Source: Bacilli bacterium
GTDB taxonomy: Bacteria; Bacillota_I; Bacilli_A; RF39; UBA660
Length of the DNA stretch: 38,111 nt
Direction: 5' to 3'
Assembly: GCA_016296185.1 (NCBI GenBank)
Contig: JAEDJT010000010.1
Span: 1-38,111, forward strand
In this document: one piece after another, positions 24,601 through 32,329 of the stretch
Position numbering within the stretch: the stretch's first letter is position 1
How the letters are laid out: each line of letters begins with the position of its first letter
Made by a program: the position numbers and the translations under genes
Notes under the pieces: model-generated
What the model was told of the DNA's origin: nothing
What the model saw: the letters and a program-made list of their open reading frames with translations, nothing else
Databases searched by the model: none

Positions 24601-27241
24601 TACCATAACTACTATTTAAAGAACCACTAACACTATTAGATAAAGATCCAGATAATACAATAGCTTTATTTAATGTAACATTAGAAGATTTAAATAACAA
24701 TGTATTAAAGTTAAAGTCTAAAACTACATCATTTTTAAAAGATGACTTAACACCAACAGCAGTAAATGCACTATCATTATAATCATCAAAAGACAATTTA
24801 CCAGCTCCTATATTTTTACCTAAATAAGCAGCATCAATATTTAAAATATTTCCATATTTAATATTATTTTCTCTAGTATAATCAAATACTAATCTAACAG
24901 TATAACCAGATTTAACAGTATTATTTGAAGAAGAAATATTATCAGTATTATTAATAATAATATTTAATAATCTTCTATCATCATAATAATTTTCATGATT
25001 ATAAACAGAATATTTACTAGTATCTAAAATATTACCATCAGCATCATAAACAACTAAGCTTTTATAATCAATACCTTTAGGAATTAATATATAGAACTTA
25101 CCATTATCTTGTTTATTTAAATATTCCATTACATCGCTAACAGAAGAACTACCAGCATTTATGTAATCATAATATTTAATATCAAAAGTAACTTCATCAA
25201 CACCATCATTATTAACTTTACTACTTGTAATATCATAAACACTATTGCTCTTAAACTCAGTTAAAATAGTGCCTTTAGTTTTAACATTTAAAATATTATT
25301 ATTAACTGAAACATTACCATTAGCTTTAATAACAAAATCTTTATTTTGAGAAGTAATATTATTTATTTCAGTAACTAACTCACTATTACCTACTACTTTA
25401 ACAGTATATTTAAATCCTATATAAACAGCAGAACGATTACCAGTATAAGTAATCTTAACATCAGTTACATTAATAGGTAAATTGATAGTATTAGTAAGGT
25501 CATCAAAAGTAACTCCACTATATGTAGCTACAAATTCAATACCATCATCAGTATTTACATAACTACCAATCTTTTCCCAACTATTATTACTTACTTTAAC
25601 AAATACATCTTTACTAGAATAATCATTATACTCAGTAACTTCATCTAAAATATAATTTTTACCACTAACAACATAATCATATTCAATATCATCAATTAAA
25701 GTTAATTTAGTAATATTATAATTCGCATTAGTTAATTTCTTAATATTGCTATTATTAGAATAAGAATCATCATAGTAAATACCATTAGTTCCTACATCTA
25801 ATGTATAATCATCACTACCATTATTAGTATTTTCATAATTATTAAAAGCTTTAACTGTTTTACCACCAGTAGCTTTATTTATAGCTTCTGCAGTAGGTTC
25901 TAACATAAATTCAAATTCAACATTACTAGAGCCTTTTAATTTATTAATAGCACCAGTTGATGCACTATCATCACTAACACTTAAATTAACAACATTAGCA
26001 GTTCCTGTAGGATATTGTGGTTCAGTAATATCAGCATCTGTATAAGATTCATTATCTAATTGAGCTTTTTCTAAATCACCAATAAATTCTTCTTTTCTAA
26101 AATAATTCTTATCTGCAGCAATATTTAAATTACTTCTAAAATCATATTCACCATATAATGGATATGAAACAACAAAATGATATTCAAAACTTTCATGAGA
26201 AGGTAATGAAACATCAACACTAAATTTATCACTATTTAAATATTCATCATAAGACATTAAATCATAATTAACTCCATCATCAGAGAATAAAACTAATGAT
26301 CCATTATCAGATTCAAAATCAATAGTTCTTGTATAATCATCAGTAGAAGTAATACCAGATTTAATAGTATATTCTATAAACATATATTCTACATCATCAT
26401 TTTCAAATGGATTATCTCCCCATTTATTATTCCAATAAGCATATAATTTATATTTTAATAAATCAGAATATGAAGTACTATAATTATCAAAAGTAACTGT
26501 ACTTAAAATTTCAGATTTTACAGTAGAAAAAACTTCTTTATCTACACCATCTGAAAAATAAATATTATTCACTTTACTAGAAGGTCCAATAACAGATGGA
26601 TAGAAAGAATAATTAACATAAACTTCAGGATAATATACACAATCAACTTCATCTACATTAGTAATAACTAATTCATTATCAACAACATCCCAAGCATATT
26701 TATCTCCCCATTCTGAATCAGCAATAGAAGAATGATATGTATTAGAACTAAAAGTAATTTCACCAATTTCATTTCCAATAGAATCTAAAATAACAACTTT
26801 ATTATTAGTATCATCAGAATATAAATCATAACCATAAGTTTCAGTATAATCAAAAGGAATTAAAGGTAGATAATAATTAAATGCACCAGCATCAAACGGA
26901 ACACAAGTTTCATAATTATCACCAGTAAGATTAATAGCAAGAGTTAGAGCAGTATCTTTAGAGTTGTAAAGAGGTTTATAAGATAAACTATCACCAGAGT
27001 CTGAAATGACAATATCACTATTACCAGTATTATCAATCCATCTAGCATCAATTATCCATTTACCATTACTACTAGTATTAACACTTGATTTAGTAAATAA
27101 TCTTTCTATCTCATTTGAAGAAGCAATAATATCCTTTTTATCACTTAATTTTTCGTATATATTAAAGCAAATTATAAATACTAAACCAATAAGTAAAACA
27201 AATATTGCAAATTGTTTATTTTTTCTACTTCTACTATCCAT
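21638..27241 (-). CDS. Giant cell-wall-anchored adhesin/fimbrial-type surface protein
   Basis: A 1867-residue surface protein. It starts with a basic segment and signal/anchor helix (about 11-29, FAIFVLLIGLVFIICFNIY). A long Asn/Ser/Asp-rich stalk follows, containing DUF11-like beta domains (for example YSYMIEINNISDVSAKNIVV...TWTIGEL). The C-terminal third alternates two domain types: collagen-binding B/DUF7601-like (about 1310-1446 and 1561-1692) and FctA/Spy0128-like pilin domains (1447-1560 and 1693-1809), which in relatives form intramolecular isopeptide bonds. It ends with a charged linker, the sortase-like motif NPNTG (1832-1836), a hydrophobic helix and a basic tail. NPNTG is a variant of LPxTG. 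No sortase is coded here. The likely role is adhesion to host or neighbours; the ligand is unknown. Confidence 0.82.
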   Translation of the reverse strand: MDSRSRKNKQFAIFVLLIGLVFIICFNIYEKLSDKKDIIASSNEIERLFTKSSVNTSSNGKWIIDARWIDNTGNSDIVISDSGDSLSYKPLYNSKDTALTLAINLTGDNYETCVPFDAGAFNYYLPLIPFDYTETYGYDLYSDDTNNKVVILDSIGNEIGEITFSSNTYHSSIADSEWGDKYAWDVVDNELVITNVDEVDCVYYPEVYVNYSFYPSVIGPSSKVNNIYFSDGVDKEVFSTVKSEILSTVTFDNYSTSYSDLLKYKLYAYWNNKWGDNPFENDDVEYMFIEYTIKSGITSTDDYTRTIDFESDNGSLVLFSDDGVNYDLMSYDEYLNSDKFSVDVSLPSHESFEYHFVVSYPLYGEYDFRSNLNIAADKNYFRKEEFIGDLEKAQLDNESYTDADITEPQYPTGTANVVNLSVSDDSASTGAINKLKGSSNVEFEFMLEPTAEAINKATGGKTVKAFNNYENTNNGSDDYTLDVGTNGIYYDDSYSNNSNIKKLTNANYNITKLTLIDDIEYDYVVSGKNYILDEVTEYNDYSSKDVFVKVSNNSWEKIGSYVNTDDGIEFVATYSGVTFDDLTNTINLPINVTDVKITYTGNRSAVYIGFKYTVKVVGNSELVTEINNITSQNKDFVIKANGNVSVNNNILNVKTKGTILTEFKSNSVYDITSSKVNNDGVDEVTFDIKYYDYINAGSSSVSDVMEYLNKQDNGKFYILIPKGIDYKSLVVYDADGNILDTSKYSVYNHENYYDDRRLLNIIINNTDNISSSNNTVKSGYTVRLVFDYTRENNIKYGNILNIDAAYLGKNIGAGKLSFDDYNDSAFTAVGVKSSFKNDVVLDFNFNTLLFKSSNVTLNKAIVLSGSLSNSVSGSLNSSYGTTASAIEGSKYTYKIEYTFGDPYEELNNAVIYDVLDSSSGSTFKGVLDSIDTSYLDDNDINYTVYYSVKDIDVNTTDLTNNSMWTTVMPSDKTAIKAIAIKFNSKLYGNDVKPIVYVKMVAPLSNGTGLVAKNNSVIKFNDGVKDKSLDSNVTSVTLEKSTLSLKVKAMDSEDGNDITVGSSLPGSYGYLYTIDNSSTVEFNNVVLNLNIPKSLIINEDGIKTYVNNIETSGVSYSVDNNVITANINRIGSNGMTIWIPVSFDVSNLDNNTSKIIVNGSISKVNNIDINSDPVSYENKVSIPNINYGKYVNTLDTGIYSDASTPVLITPAEKYSYMIEINNISDVSAKNIVVVDNVPNGVNVNDISNGGLYDSSSRTITWTIGELKSLSTIDLEYSVTVSNDIPLKTVYSTKGHVTLVNPLDSKYNLVDNDTNTISVIYQIASDVKVNNVLDGKLADKNKEFTYKVDLDGSSDDKGTYSIVDTKGTEIKTITVNEEGKGSTTFKIKGNNSFTIKLLPGDVDYYISQSYEDGYVTTIDDVSTNNINGTTSEERLVTYTFKNAYDVSSNVNLNAYVTYNNGLAENQFDFVLTDMNDNIIETVSNDNTGKVSFTELTYENEDGLKQYKVKQVSGNDSQIVYDGNIYTIGINLVNDGKGNLNSVIKYYDKLNNLVDNMLFENSYVPTGFVIGNSNISDYVDTNKVFKYKLELTSDKAGTYNVLDNVNNILDTINIDDTGIGTYEFELGNDKQIIISDLPVGTTYKLIQYNEKYYTSNVVGANYSVDVDEDSIFNTGEVVNGTIKVIFSNKYSTKASYKPSVNVTYEDGVFEGNEFSFLLTDVSEGVTNGYSELISNDENGKITFKDITYTKPGEYKYVISQIKGDSNHVYYDNAKCYLTLLLSDNGDGTMSYSYEYLFDNDALGFKNKYSFEEINKVVEEVKPEEDKKEEQNVVFNPNTGVFGKILLFVTVALMAFVLLVLQRKVKLRKFE

Positions 27242-27268
27242 TTTTACACTCTCCTATTATATATATAC

Positions 27269-27277
27269 ATTATAACA
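27269..27277 (-). promoter_or_regulatory. Extended -10 promoter of the giant surface protein gene
   Basis: TGTTATAAT on the minus strand, 27 nt before the ATG; the ribosome binding site AGGAGAG follows. Confidence 0.6.
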
Positions 27278-27308
27278 TTTTAGTAAAACAATATCTAGTA
27301 AAATACAT

Positions 27309-27334
27309 AAAAAAAGAAGCATTATTTTGCTTCT
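27309..27334 (-). terminator. Terminator of rny
   Basis: AGAAGC (27315-27320) pairs with GCTTCT (27329-27334), with a T-run on the minus strand. The TAA stop (27322-27324) is in the loop. Confidence 0.85.
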
Positions 27335-28875
27335 TCTTGTGCTCTTGTTTCTCTGATAACAGTAATCTTAATTGTACCAGGATATTGCATATCTTTTTCA
27401 ATTTTTTCTTTCATTTCACGAGCAATTTTGTAGCTTTGAGTATCATCAATTTCATCAGGTTTAACCATAACTCTAACTTCTCTACCAGCTTGCATTGCAA
27501 ATGTTTTTTCAACTCCATCAAAACTGTTACCAATTTCTTCTAATTGTTCTAATCTCTTAATATAATTTTCTAACGAATCATTACGAGCTCCAGGTCTAGC
27601 AGCAGATAATGTGTCAGCAATAGAAACTAATTCAGAAATAATATATTCAGCTTCACAATCACCATGATGAGATTTAATAGCATTAATAACTACTTTATCT
27701 TCGTGATATTTTTTACCGATTTCTTCTCCTAATTCAACATGGCTACCTTCAACTTCAAAATCAATAGCTTTACCAATATCATGTAATAAACCAGCACGTT
27801 TAGCTAAACTAACATTTTCACCTAATTCAGATGCCATTAATCCACATAAATGAGCAACTTCTTTAGAATGTTGTAATACATTTTGACCATAACTAGTTCT
27901 AAAATATAATTTACCAATTAAATTAACTAATTTAGGATCAATTTTAGTTAATCCTAATTCAAAACATGCATCATTACCCATTTCAGTAATTTTTTCATTC
28001 ATGTCATTAGTTACTTTTTCATAAACTTCTTCAATTCTAGCTGGATGAATTCTTCCATCTTTAATTAAAGTTTCAATTGTAATTTTAGCAATTTCTCTTC
28101 TTAAAGGATCAAAACTAGAAATAACAATAGCTTCTGGAGTATCATCAATAATTAAATCAACACCTGTAACTGATTCAATAGTTCTAATATTTCTTCCTTC
28201 TCTACCAATTAATCTACCTTTCATTTCATCACTAGGCAAAGTAATTGTACTTACAGTTTGTTCATTAGTAACATCGTTTGAATAACGTTGCATACTAGAA
28301 ACAATTAAATTTTTAGCAGTTTCATTAGCTTTTAATTTAGCTTCTGCTTCTTTTTCTTTTATATATTCTGCGATTTCACGAGACATGTTTTCTTCAACAC
28401 GTTTCATAATTAAATCATGAGCTTTTTCCTTAGAAAATTTAGCTATATTTTCAAGTTGTTCTAGCTCTTGTTTCATAATTTCGTCGATTTTAGCTTCTTT
28501 TTCTTGTATATCTTTTTGTTTACTAATTAAATTATTATCTTTTTGATCTAACAAAGCATCTCTATTTTGTAGAATTTCTTCTCTTTTATCTAAACTTTTT
28601 TCTCTTTGAAGTAATCTTTCTTCTTGCTCTTTAATTTCAGCTTTCTTTTCTTTAACTTCATTATCAGTTTCTTGTTTTATTTTATAGGATTCTTCTTTTA
28701 ATTGTAAAATTGAATCTCTTTTTTGTTTTTCTGCTTCTTTTTTTGCTTGATCAATTAATTTATTAGCTTTGTTTTCTGCACCTTTGCCTCTAATAGCATT
28801 AATAATTATAGATACAACAAAACCAACAATTGCCCCCACAAGAAGTGCTAAAATGACCATTAAATATTTGTCCAT
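27322..28875 (-). CDS. rny: Ribonuclease Y
   Basis: Membrane-bound endoribonuclease that starts mRNA decay in Firmicutes. From the ATG at 28875 it has 517 residues: a membrane helix near the N-terminus (KYLMVILALLVGAIVGFVVS), a long Lys/Glu-rich coiled coil to about 190, a KH domain (LIGREGRNIRTIESVTGVD), and an HD domain with HSKEVAHL and GLLHDIGKA. The C-terminal end (YPGTIKITVIRETRAQEEAK) is typical. The start is chosen because GGAGG (28882-28886) lies 6 nt upstream; a start at 28911 has no such site. It follows recA, as in Bacillus, but has its own promoter. Confidence 0.96.
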   Translation of the reverse strand: MDKYLMVILALLVGAIVGFVVSIIINAIRGKGAENKANKLIDQAKKEAEKQKRDSILQLKEESYKIKQETDNEVKEKKAEIKEQEERLLQREKSLDKREEILQNRDALLDQKDNNLISKQKDIQEKEAKIDEIMKQELEQLENIAKFSKEKAHDLIMKRVEENMSREIAEYIKEKEAEAKLKANETAKNLIVSSMQRYSNDVTNEQTVSTITLPSDEMKGRLIGREGRNIRTIESVTGVDLIIDDTPEAIVISSFDPLRREIAKITIETLIKDGRIHPARIEEVYEKVTNDMNEKITEMGNDACFELGLTKIDPKLVNLIGKLYFRTSYGQNVLQHSKEVAHLCGLMASELGENVSLAKRAGLLHDIGKAIDFEVEGSHVELGEEIGKKYHEDKVVINAIKSHHGDCEAEYIISELVSIADTLSAARPGARNDSLENYIKRLEQLEEIGNSFDGVEKTFAMQAGREVRVMVKPDEIDDTQSYKIAREMKEKIEKDMQYPGTIKITVIRETRAQEEAK

Positions 28876-28929
28876 TTTATACCTCCAAAATACTTTATAG
28901 AAAATTTTCACATAATTATCTATAAGTTT

Positions 28930-28958
28930 ATTATAAGTAATAAATTTATTTTTTTCAA
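28930..28958 (-). promoter_or_regulatory. Promoter of rny
   Basis: On the minus strand TTGAAA (28953-28958), 17-bp spacer, TATAAT (28930-28935); leader of about 50 nt. Confidence 0.7.
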
Positions 28959-28960
28959 GA

Positions 28961-28988
28961 AAAAAGAAAAGAGCAATTTTATTGCTCT
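28961..28988 (-). terminator. Terminator of recA
   Basis: AGAGCAAT (28970-28977) pairs with ATTGCTCT (28981-28988) around TTT, followed on the minus strand by TTTTCTTTTT. It overlaps the rny -35 side only slightly. Confidence 0.88.
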
Positions 28989-28991
28989 CTA

Positions 28992-30047
28992 TTATTCTTC
29001 ATCTTCACTTGATTTTTTAGTCTTTTTTGCAGCTGGCTTTTTCATTTCACCAACAATATCATAATGTTCTCTAACTTGATATTCAATTTCTTCAGCTATT
29101 TCAGGATTTTCTTTTAATAAATTTTTAACATTTTCTTTACCTTGACCAATTTTTTCACCATTGTATGAATACCAAGCACCACTCTTATCAATAACACCAA
29201 TTTCAGATGCTAAATCAACAAGTTCACCTTCTTTTGAAACGCCTTCACCATACATAATATCTACGCTTGTAGTTTTAAAAGGTGGTGCAACTTTATTTTT
29301 AACAACTTTAATACTAGTTTTATTACCAATTACTTGATCACCTTGTTTAATTTGTTCACTTCTTCTTATTTCTAATCTAACAGAAGAATAGAATTTTAAA
29401 GCTCTACCTCCAGGAGTAGTTTCTGGATTACCAAACATAACTCCAACTTTTTCTCTTAATTGATTAATGAAAATAGCAGTAGTTTTAGTTTTATTTAAAA
29501 TACCAGAAATTTTTCTCATAGCTTGGCTCATTAAACGAGCTTGTAAACCAACATGAGAATCTCCCATTTCTCCTTCAATTTCAGCTTGTGGAACTAATGC
29601 TGCAACTGAATCTATAATAATAATATCAATAGCATCACTTCTAATTAATGCTTCACAAATTTCTAAAGCTTGTTCACCATTATCTGGTTGAGATAATAAT
29701 AATTCTTCAATATTAACTCCTAAATTTTTAGCATATACTGGATCTAATGCATGTTCTGCATCAATAAACGCTGCTCTACCACCATTTTTTTGAACTTCAG
29801 CAATTGCATGTAATGCAAAAGTAGTTTTACCAGAAGATTCAGGTCCATATATTTCTATAATTCTTCCTTTAGGATATCCACCTACACCTAAAGCTATATC
29901 TAAACTTAAAGAACCAGATGAAGTTGCTTCAACATTCATATGCGCATCTGATCCTAATTTCATTATTGATCCTTTACCAAATTGTTTTTCTATATCTGCA
30001 AGTACTTGTTCAAGTGCTTTATCTTTATCATTACTAACTGTTTTCAT
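28992..30047 (-). CDS. recA: Recombinase RecA
   Basis: Strand-exchange protein for homologous recombination and co-protease for LexA. It has 351 residues, a normal length. Walker A is GPESSGKT at 68-75; the FIDAEHALDP and IIIDSVAALVPQAEIEGEMGD-type segments (Walker B IIIDSV) and the L2 loop region (INQLREKVGVMFGNPETTPG) are all present. The C-terminal tail is Lys/Glu-rich and acidic at the end (KKSSEDEE), as is common. A strong GGAGGG site (30053-30058) precedes the ATG. The promoter is good and a LexA-box-like sequence sits just upstream, so SOS induction is likely. Confidence 0.98.
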   Translation of the reverse strand: MKTVSNDKDKALEQVLADIEKQFGKGSIMKLGSDAHMNVEATSSGSLSLDIALGVGGYPKGRIIEIYGPESSGKTTFALHAIAEVQKNGGRAAFIDAEHALDPVYAKNLGVNIEELLLSQPDNGEQALEICEALIRSDAIDIIIIDSVAALVPQAEIEGEMGDSHVGLQARLMSQAMRKISGILNKTKTTAIFINQLREKVGVMFGNPETTPGGRALKFYSSVRLEIRRSEQIKQGDQVIGNKTSIKVVKNKVAPPFKTTSVDIMYGEGVSKEGELVDLASEIGVIDKSGAWYSYNGEKIGQGKENVKNLLKENPEIAEEIEYQVREHYDIVGEMKKPAAKKTKKSSEDEE

Positions 30048-30079
30048 GTTTACCCTCCCACTTGTAATAACATAATCAT

Positions 30080-30107
30080 TTTATAATACAAAATTATCTT
30101 TTGTCAA
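30080..30107 (-). promoter_or_regulatory. Promoter of recA
   Basis: On the minus strand TTGACA (30102-30107), 16-bp spacer, TATAAA (30080-30085). The -35 is a perfect consensus. Confidence 0.75.
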
Positions 30108-30115
30108 TACATTTT

Positions 30116-30129
30116 CGAACATTTGTTTT
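30116..30129 (-). promoter_or_regulatory. LexA (SOS) box-like operator upstream of recA
   Basis: Plus strand CGAACATTTGTTTT; minus strand AAAACAAATGTTCG. One half (GTTCG) matches the Gram-positive LexA consensus CGAAC-N4-GTTCG perfectly; the other differs at two positions. It lies 8 bp upstream of the -35, a usual place for SOS boxes. Confidence 0.65.
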
Positions 30130-30147
30130 TATGCCTATTTTTACCAT

Positions 30148-30179
30148 AAAAAAAGGATTTTATCACAAAAATCCCTTTT
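30148..30179 (-). terminator. Terminator of pgsA
   Basis: AAAAGGATTTT (30151-30161) pairs with AAAATCC and TTTT (30168-30179) with one bulged C, then a T-run on the minus strand. Confidence 0.75.
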
Positions 30180-30190
30180 AAAAATCAATT

Positions 30191-30820
30191 TTACATTTCA
30201 GATAAAACTAAATCTTTACTAGCATTCCAGTATAAGCATCCTGAAACAATACTCATAATTGTTGCTACATAAACAAACAAGTAATCGATTCTAATACCTG
30301 ATCCAATAAATGCAAAAGGCATATTATAGAAGAATACTAATGTAACACCAATCATCATACAAATAGTTTTAATTTTACCAGGCCAACTAGCAGCCACTAC
30401 TTTACCTTTACTTCCCGAAGCCATTTTAATTGAATCTACTACAATATCTCTAGTAATAATAATTACCGGAACAATTAAAGGTAACATTTTATCATAAGCT
30501 AAAATAATTAATACACCATTAACTAACACTTTATCAGCAATAGCATCCATTACTTTACCAAAATCTGTAACTAAATTATATTTTCTTGCAATATAACCAT
30601 CTAAGAAATCAGTTACTGATCCTATCATGAATAATACTCCACATACTAAATATTTTAAGCTTACATTTTCTACTTTTAATACTGAATATACAGGCCATTC
30701 AATATTAAAAATACTCCATGGTAATACCATAATTACAAGTACTATAACTGATAATACTAATCTAGCACAAGTAATTTTATTAGGTAAATTCATACCTTTT
30801 TTTTCTTTTTCTTTTGCCAT
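30191..30820 (-). CDS. pgsA: CDP-diacylglycerol-glycerol-3-phosphate 3-phosphatidyltransferase
   Basis: Makes phosphatidylglycerol phosphate, the first committed step to phosphatidylglycerol in the membrane. The 209-residue protein has several membrane helices and the CDP-alcohol phosphotransferase signature DGx2ARx8Gx3Dx3D at Asp74, Gly75, Ala78, Arg79, Gly88, Asp92 and Asp96. The AGG-containing site upstream overlaps the rodZ stop. It lies 12 nt after rodZ, the common Bacillus order (ymfM-pgsA), and before recA. Confidence 0.95.
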   Translation of the reverse strand: MAKEKEKKGMNLPNKITCARLVLSVIVLVIMVLPWSIFNIEWPVYSVLKVENVSLKYLVCGVLFMIGSVTDFLDGYIARKYNLVTDFGKVMDAIADKVLVNGVLIILAYDKMLPLIVPVIIITRDIVVDSIKMASGSKGKVVAASWPGKIKTICMMIGVTLVFFYNMPFAFIGSGIRIDYLFVYVATIMSIVSGCLYWNASKDLVLSEM

Positions 30821-30832
30821 TTTTAATCCTAC

Positions 30833-31321
30833 CTATCTTTCAACAACACTTATTACGTTAGTTGTTTTATTACTTACAGTAATCTGTTTAACAGACCACA
30901 CAACAACCAATAAAACTAAGAGAGCCAAAGCAACACCAAATGCAATAATAAAAAAATTATTACTTTTCTTAACAGAAGTAGTATATGGAGATATTATTTT
31001 TTCTTCGTCACTCTCTTCTTTTTGTTGTTCTTGCATTGCTTTTTCGATGTCTTCTAATGGAATCTTTGAAGTATATTCAAATAAATATTCATTGAATTCA
31101 TCAATAATTTTATCCGGTTCTAAACCTAAATATTTTGCATAATTATAAATATAATCTTTTAACACAAATATATCTTTAAAACATCCAATGTTTCCATCTT
31201 CAATATTTTCTAAAATTAGCGTCTTAATCTCTAAATCGCCACTGGCTTCTTCTAAGCTTACCCCTGATTCTTCACGAGTCATCCTTAACAGTTCGCCAAT
31301 CTCATTCACAAGATTATTCAC
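30833..31321 (-). CDS. rodZ: RodZ-like helix-turn-helix membrane protein
   Basis: A 162-residue protein. The cytosolic N-terminal HTH domain (residues about 6-90: IGELLRMTREESGVSLEEAS, KTLILENIEDGNI, DIFVLKDYIYNYAKYLGL) matches RodZ/YmfM, which binds MreB in rod-shaped cells. After an acidic linker comes a single membrane helix (about 122-145, FFIIAFGVALALLVLLVVVW) and a very short outside tail of about 20 residues. The periplasmic-type domain found in longer RodZ proteins is missing. The start is GTG at 31321, with only a weak ribosome binding site. No mreB is in view. Confidence 0.85.
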   Translation of the reverse strand: MNNLVNEIGELLRMTREESGVSLEEASGDLEIKTLILENIEDGNIGCFKDIFVLKDYIYNYAKYLGLEPDKIIDEFNEYLFEYTSKIPLEDIEKAMQEQQKEESDEEKIISPYTTSVKKSNNFFIIAFGVALALLVLLVVVWSVKQITVSNKTTNVISVVER

Positions 31322-31360
31322 CCATCTTTCTAGCCATAATTAATATAAAATAAAAAAAAT

Positions 31361-31700
31361 AAAATTTAATAAGCCAAGTTCTGTACCTATAAATAGGCGG
31401 TAAACATTTATCTACCTTAAAAAGGTCCTTTGCATCGTTCAATTTCTAGCAAAGACTCCCCTACCAAAATTTGGGTTTCTCACTCGCGGGGTTTACCACG
31501 TTCCACTCCAAGAATTGCTCCTTGGACTCGTCTCTTTGGCACTTTATGTCTAATTTAATCCCAGAGGGACTATTTCGACGCCGTTAGTAAAACTACCTAG
31601 GGTTATTTATTCCCCTAGCACGAACACTACAATCATCGCAGATTGTGTGAGCCTGGACTTTCCTATACGTAACAAGTACGCATCGTTTACCTAAAATTTT
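31361..31700 (-). ncRNA. rnpB: RNase P RNA, Bacillus-type (class B)
   Basis: Catalytic RNA that matures tRNA 5' ends. On the minus strand the conserved segments appear in order: GGAAAGTCCAGGCTC near the 5' end, GTAGTGTTCGTGC, AAAGTGCCA, GTGGAACGTGGTAAACCCC, GCGAGTGAGAAACCC then AAATTTTGGTAGGGGA, GGTAGATAAATG and the 3' ACAGAACTTGGCTTAT. The AAATTTTGGTAGGGG block and overall layout are those of class B. AAAATTTTA at the 5' end and TTAAATTTT at the 3' end form P1, setting the approximate limits. A T-run follows the 3' end (31352-31359). It lies 11 nt downstream of gpsB, as in B. subtilis. No clear separate promoter is visible. Confidence 0.95.
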
Positions 31701-31711
31701 ATTTTTCTATC

Positions 31712-32044
31712 TTATAGATCATTTTTTCCGTAAACAACTTTTTCAAGTTGACTTAATCTTCTAAGAAGGTCAACGTTACTAACATTATTGCTTTGAGAAG
31801 AACCTTCAGCGGCTTCAATGTTAGCTTTTAAACGACGTAATTCATTCTTTAATTTATTATTCTCATCGTTTAAAAAATCTCTTTCTTTCTTAAGATTTTT
31901 AATCTCTGTGATAAATTCATTATAATCGTTAATAACTAGATCTAAAAACTTATCAACTTCTTGAGGTCTATACCCCCTAGTATCGATCTTGAATTCCTTA
32001 TCTAATATATCTTGTGGAGTTAATGAAATATTTTCACTATACAT
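31712..32044 (-). CDS. gpsB: Cell division protein GpsB (DivIVA family)
   Basis: Small coiled-coil adaptor that steers PBP1 between division and elongation. From the ATG at 32044 it has 110 residues: SLTPQDILDKEFKIDTRGYR then PQEVDKFLDLVINDYNEF is the membrane-touching N-terminal domain. A coiled coil follows, then an Asn/Ser linker and the C-terminal VDLLRRLSQLEKVVYG trimerisation helix. The start is chosen because AAGGGTG lies 6 nt upstream; a GTG at 32053 would overlap that site. It lies upstream of rnpB and near ponA, whose product is its usual partner. Confidence 0.95.
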   Translation of the reverse strand: MYSENISLTPQDILDKEFKIDTRGYRPQEVDKFLDLVINDYNEFITEIKNLKKERDFLNDENNKLKNELRRLKANIEAAEGSSQSNNVSNVDLLRRLSQLEKVVYGKNDL

Positions 32045-32070
32045 AAAAATCACCCTTCTTATGTAAATAA

Positions 32071-32175
32071 TTATAATTCTTTTGAACTATGTTTGTCAAG
32101 ATTCTGAAGAATCAGCAATCTATCAGCTTTTTCCACCATTTCTATCATTTCATTATATAAATCATTAATATTCAT
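32071..32175 (-). CDS. 34-residue small protein upstream of gpsB (candidate)
   Basis: Codes MNINDLYNEMIEMVEKADRL then LILQNLDKHSSKEL and ends in TAA. It has a G6 run as a strong ribosome binding site (about 8 nt before the ATG) and its own consensus promoter, and is followed by the gpsB ribosome binding site 18 nt later. The peptide is amphipathic and helical. No family is recognised. It could be a real protein of the gpsB operon or a translated leader that couples to gpsB. Confidence 0.5.
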   Translation of the reverse strand: MNINDLYNEMIEMVEKADRLLILQNLDKHSSKEL

Positions 32176-32202
32176 ACCATTTCCCCCCCTTTTACTATAG
32201 GC

Positions 32203-32231
32203 ATAATACAATTAATAACTACTTATTTCAA
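32203..32231 (-). promoter_or_regulatory. Promoter of the small ORF-gpsB-rnpB unit
   Basis: On the minus strand TTGAAA (32226-32231), 17-bp spacer, TATTAT (32203-32208). It is divergent from recU. Confidence 0.65.
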
Positions 32232-32305
32232 TCAAATTGACAAAATTAGATATATTAAAAGTGTAAAAAACAATATTCTTACTATATTTTAACTCAATAA
32301 TATTG

Positions 32306-32311
32306 TATAAT
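32306..32311 (+). promoter_or_regulatory. -10 element of the recU-ponA operon
   Basis: TATAAT preceded by TTG, 18 nt before the recU ATG; no good -35. A TTGACA farther upstream (about 32238) has no matching -10 at the right spacing. Confidence 0.45.
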
Positions 32312-32329
32312 TAATTAAGGTGATTATGA

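Noticed and set aside
27006..27543. Plus-strand frames over the starts of the giant protein and the end of rny
   Set aside because: Antisense composition artefacts; the promoter, ribosome binding site and terminator signals here all point to the minus strand.
30627..31142. Plus-strand frame of 171 residues over pgsA and rodZ
   Set aside because: Antisense to two recognised genes; Thr/Ile-rich with no motif and no start signal.
31361..31700. Protein-coding content in the gap between rodZ and gpsB
   Set aside because: The GC-richer block is fully explained by the conserved segments of RNase P RNA.
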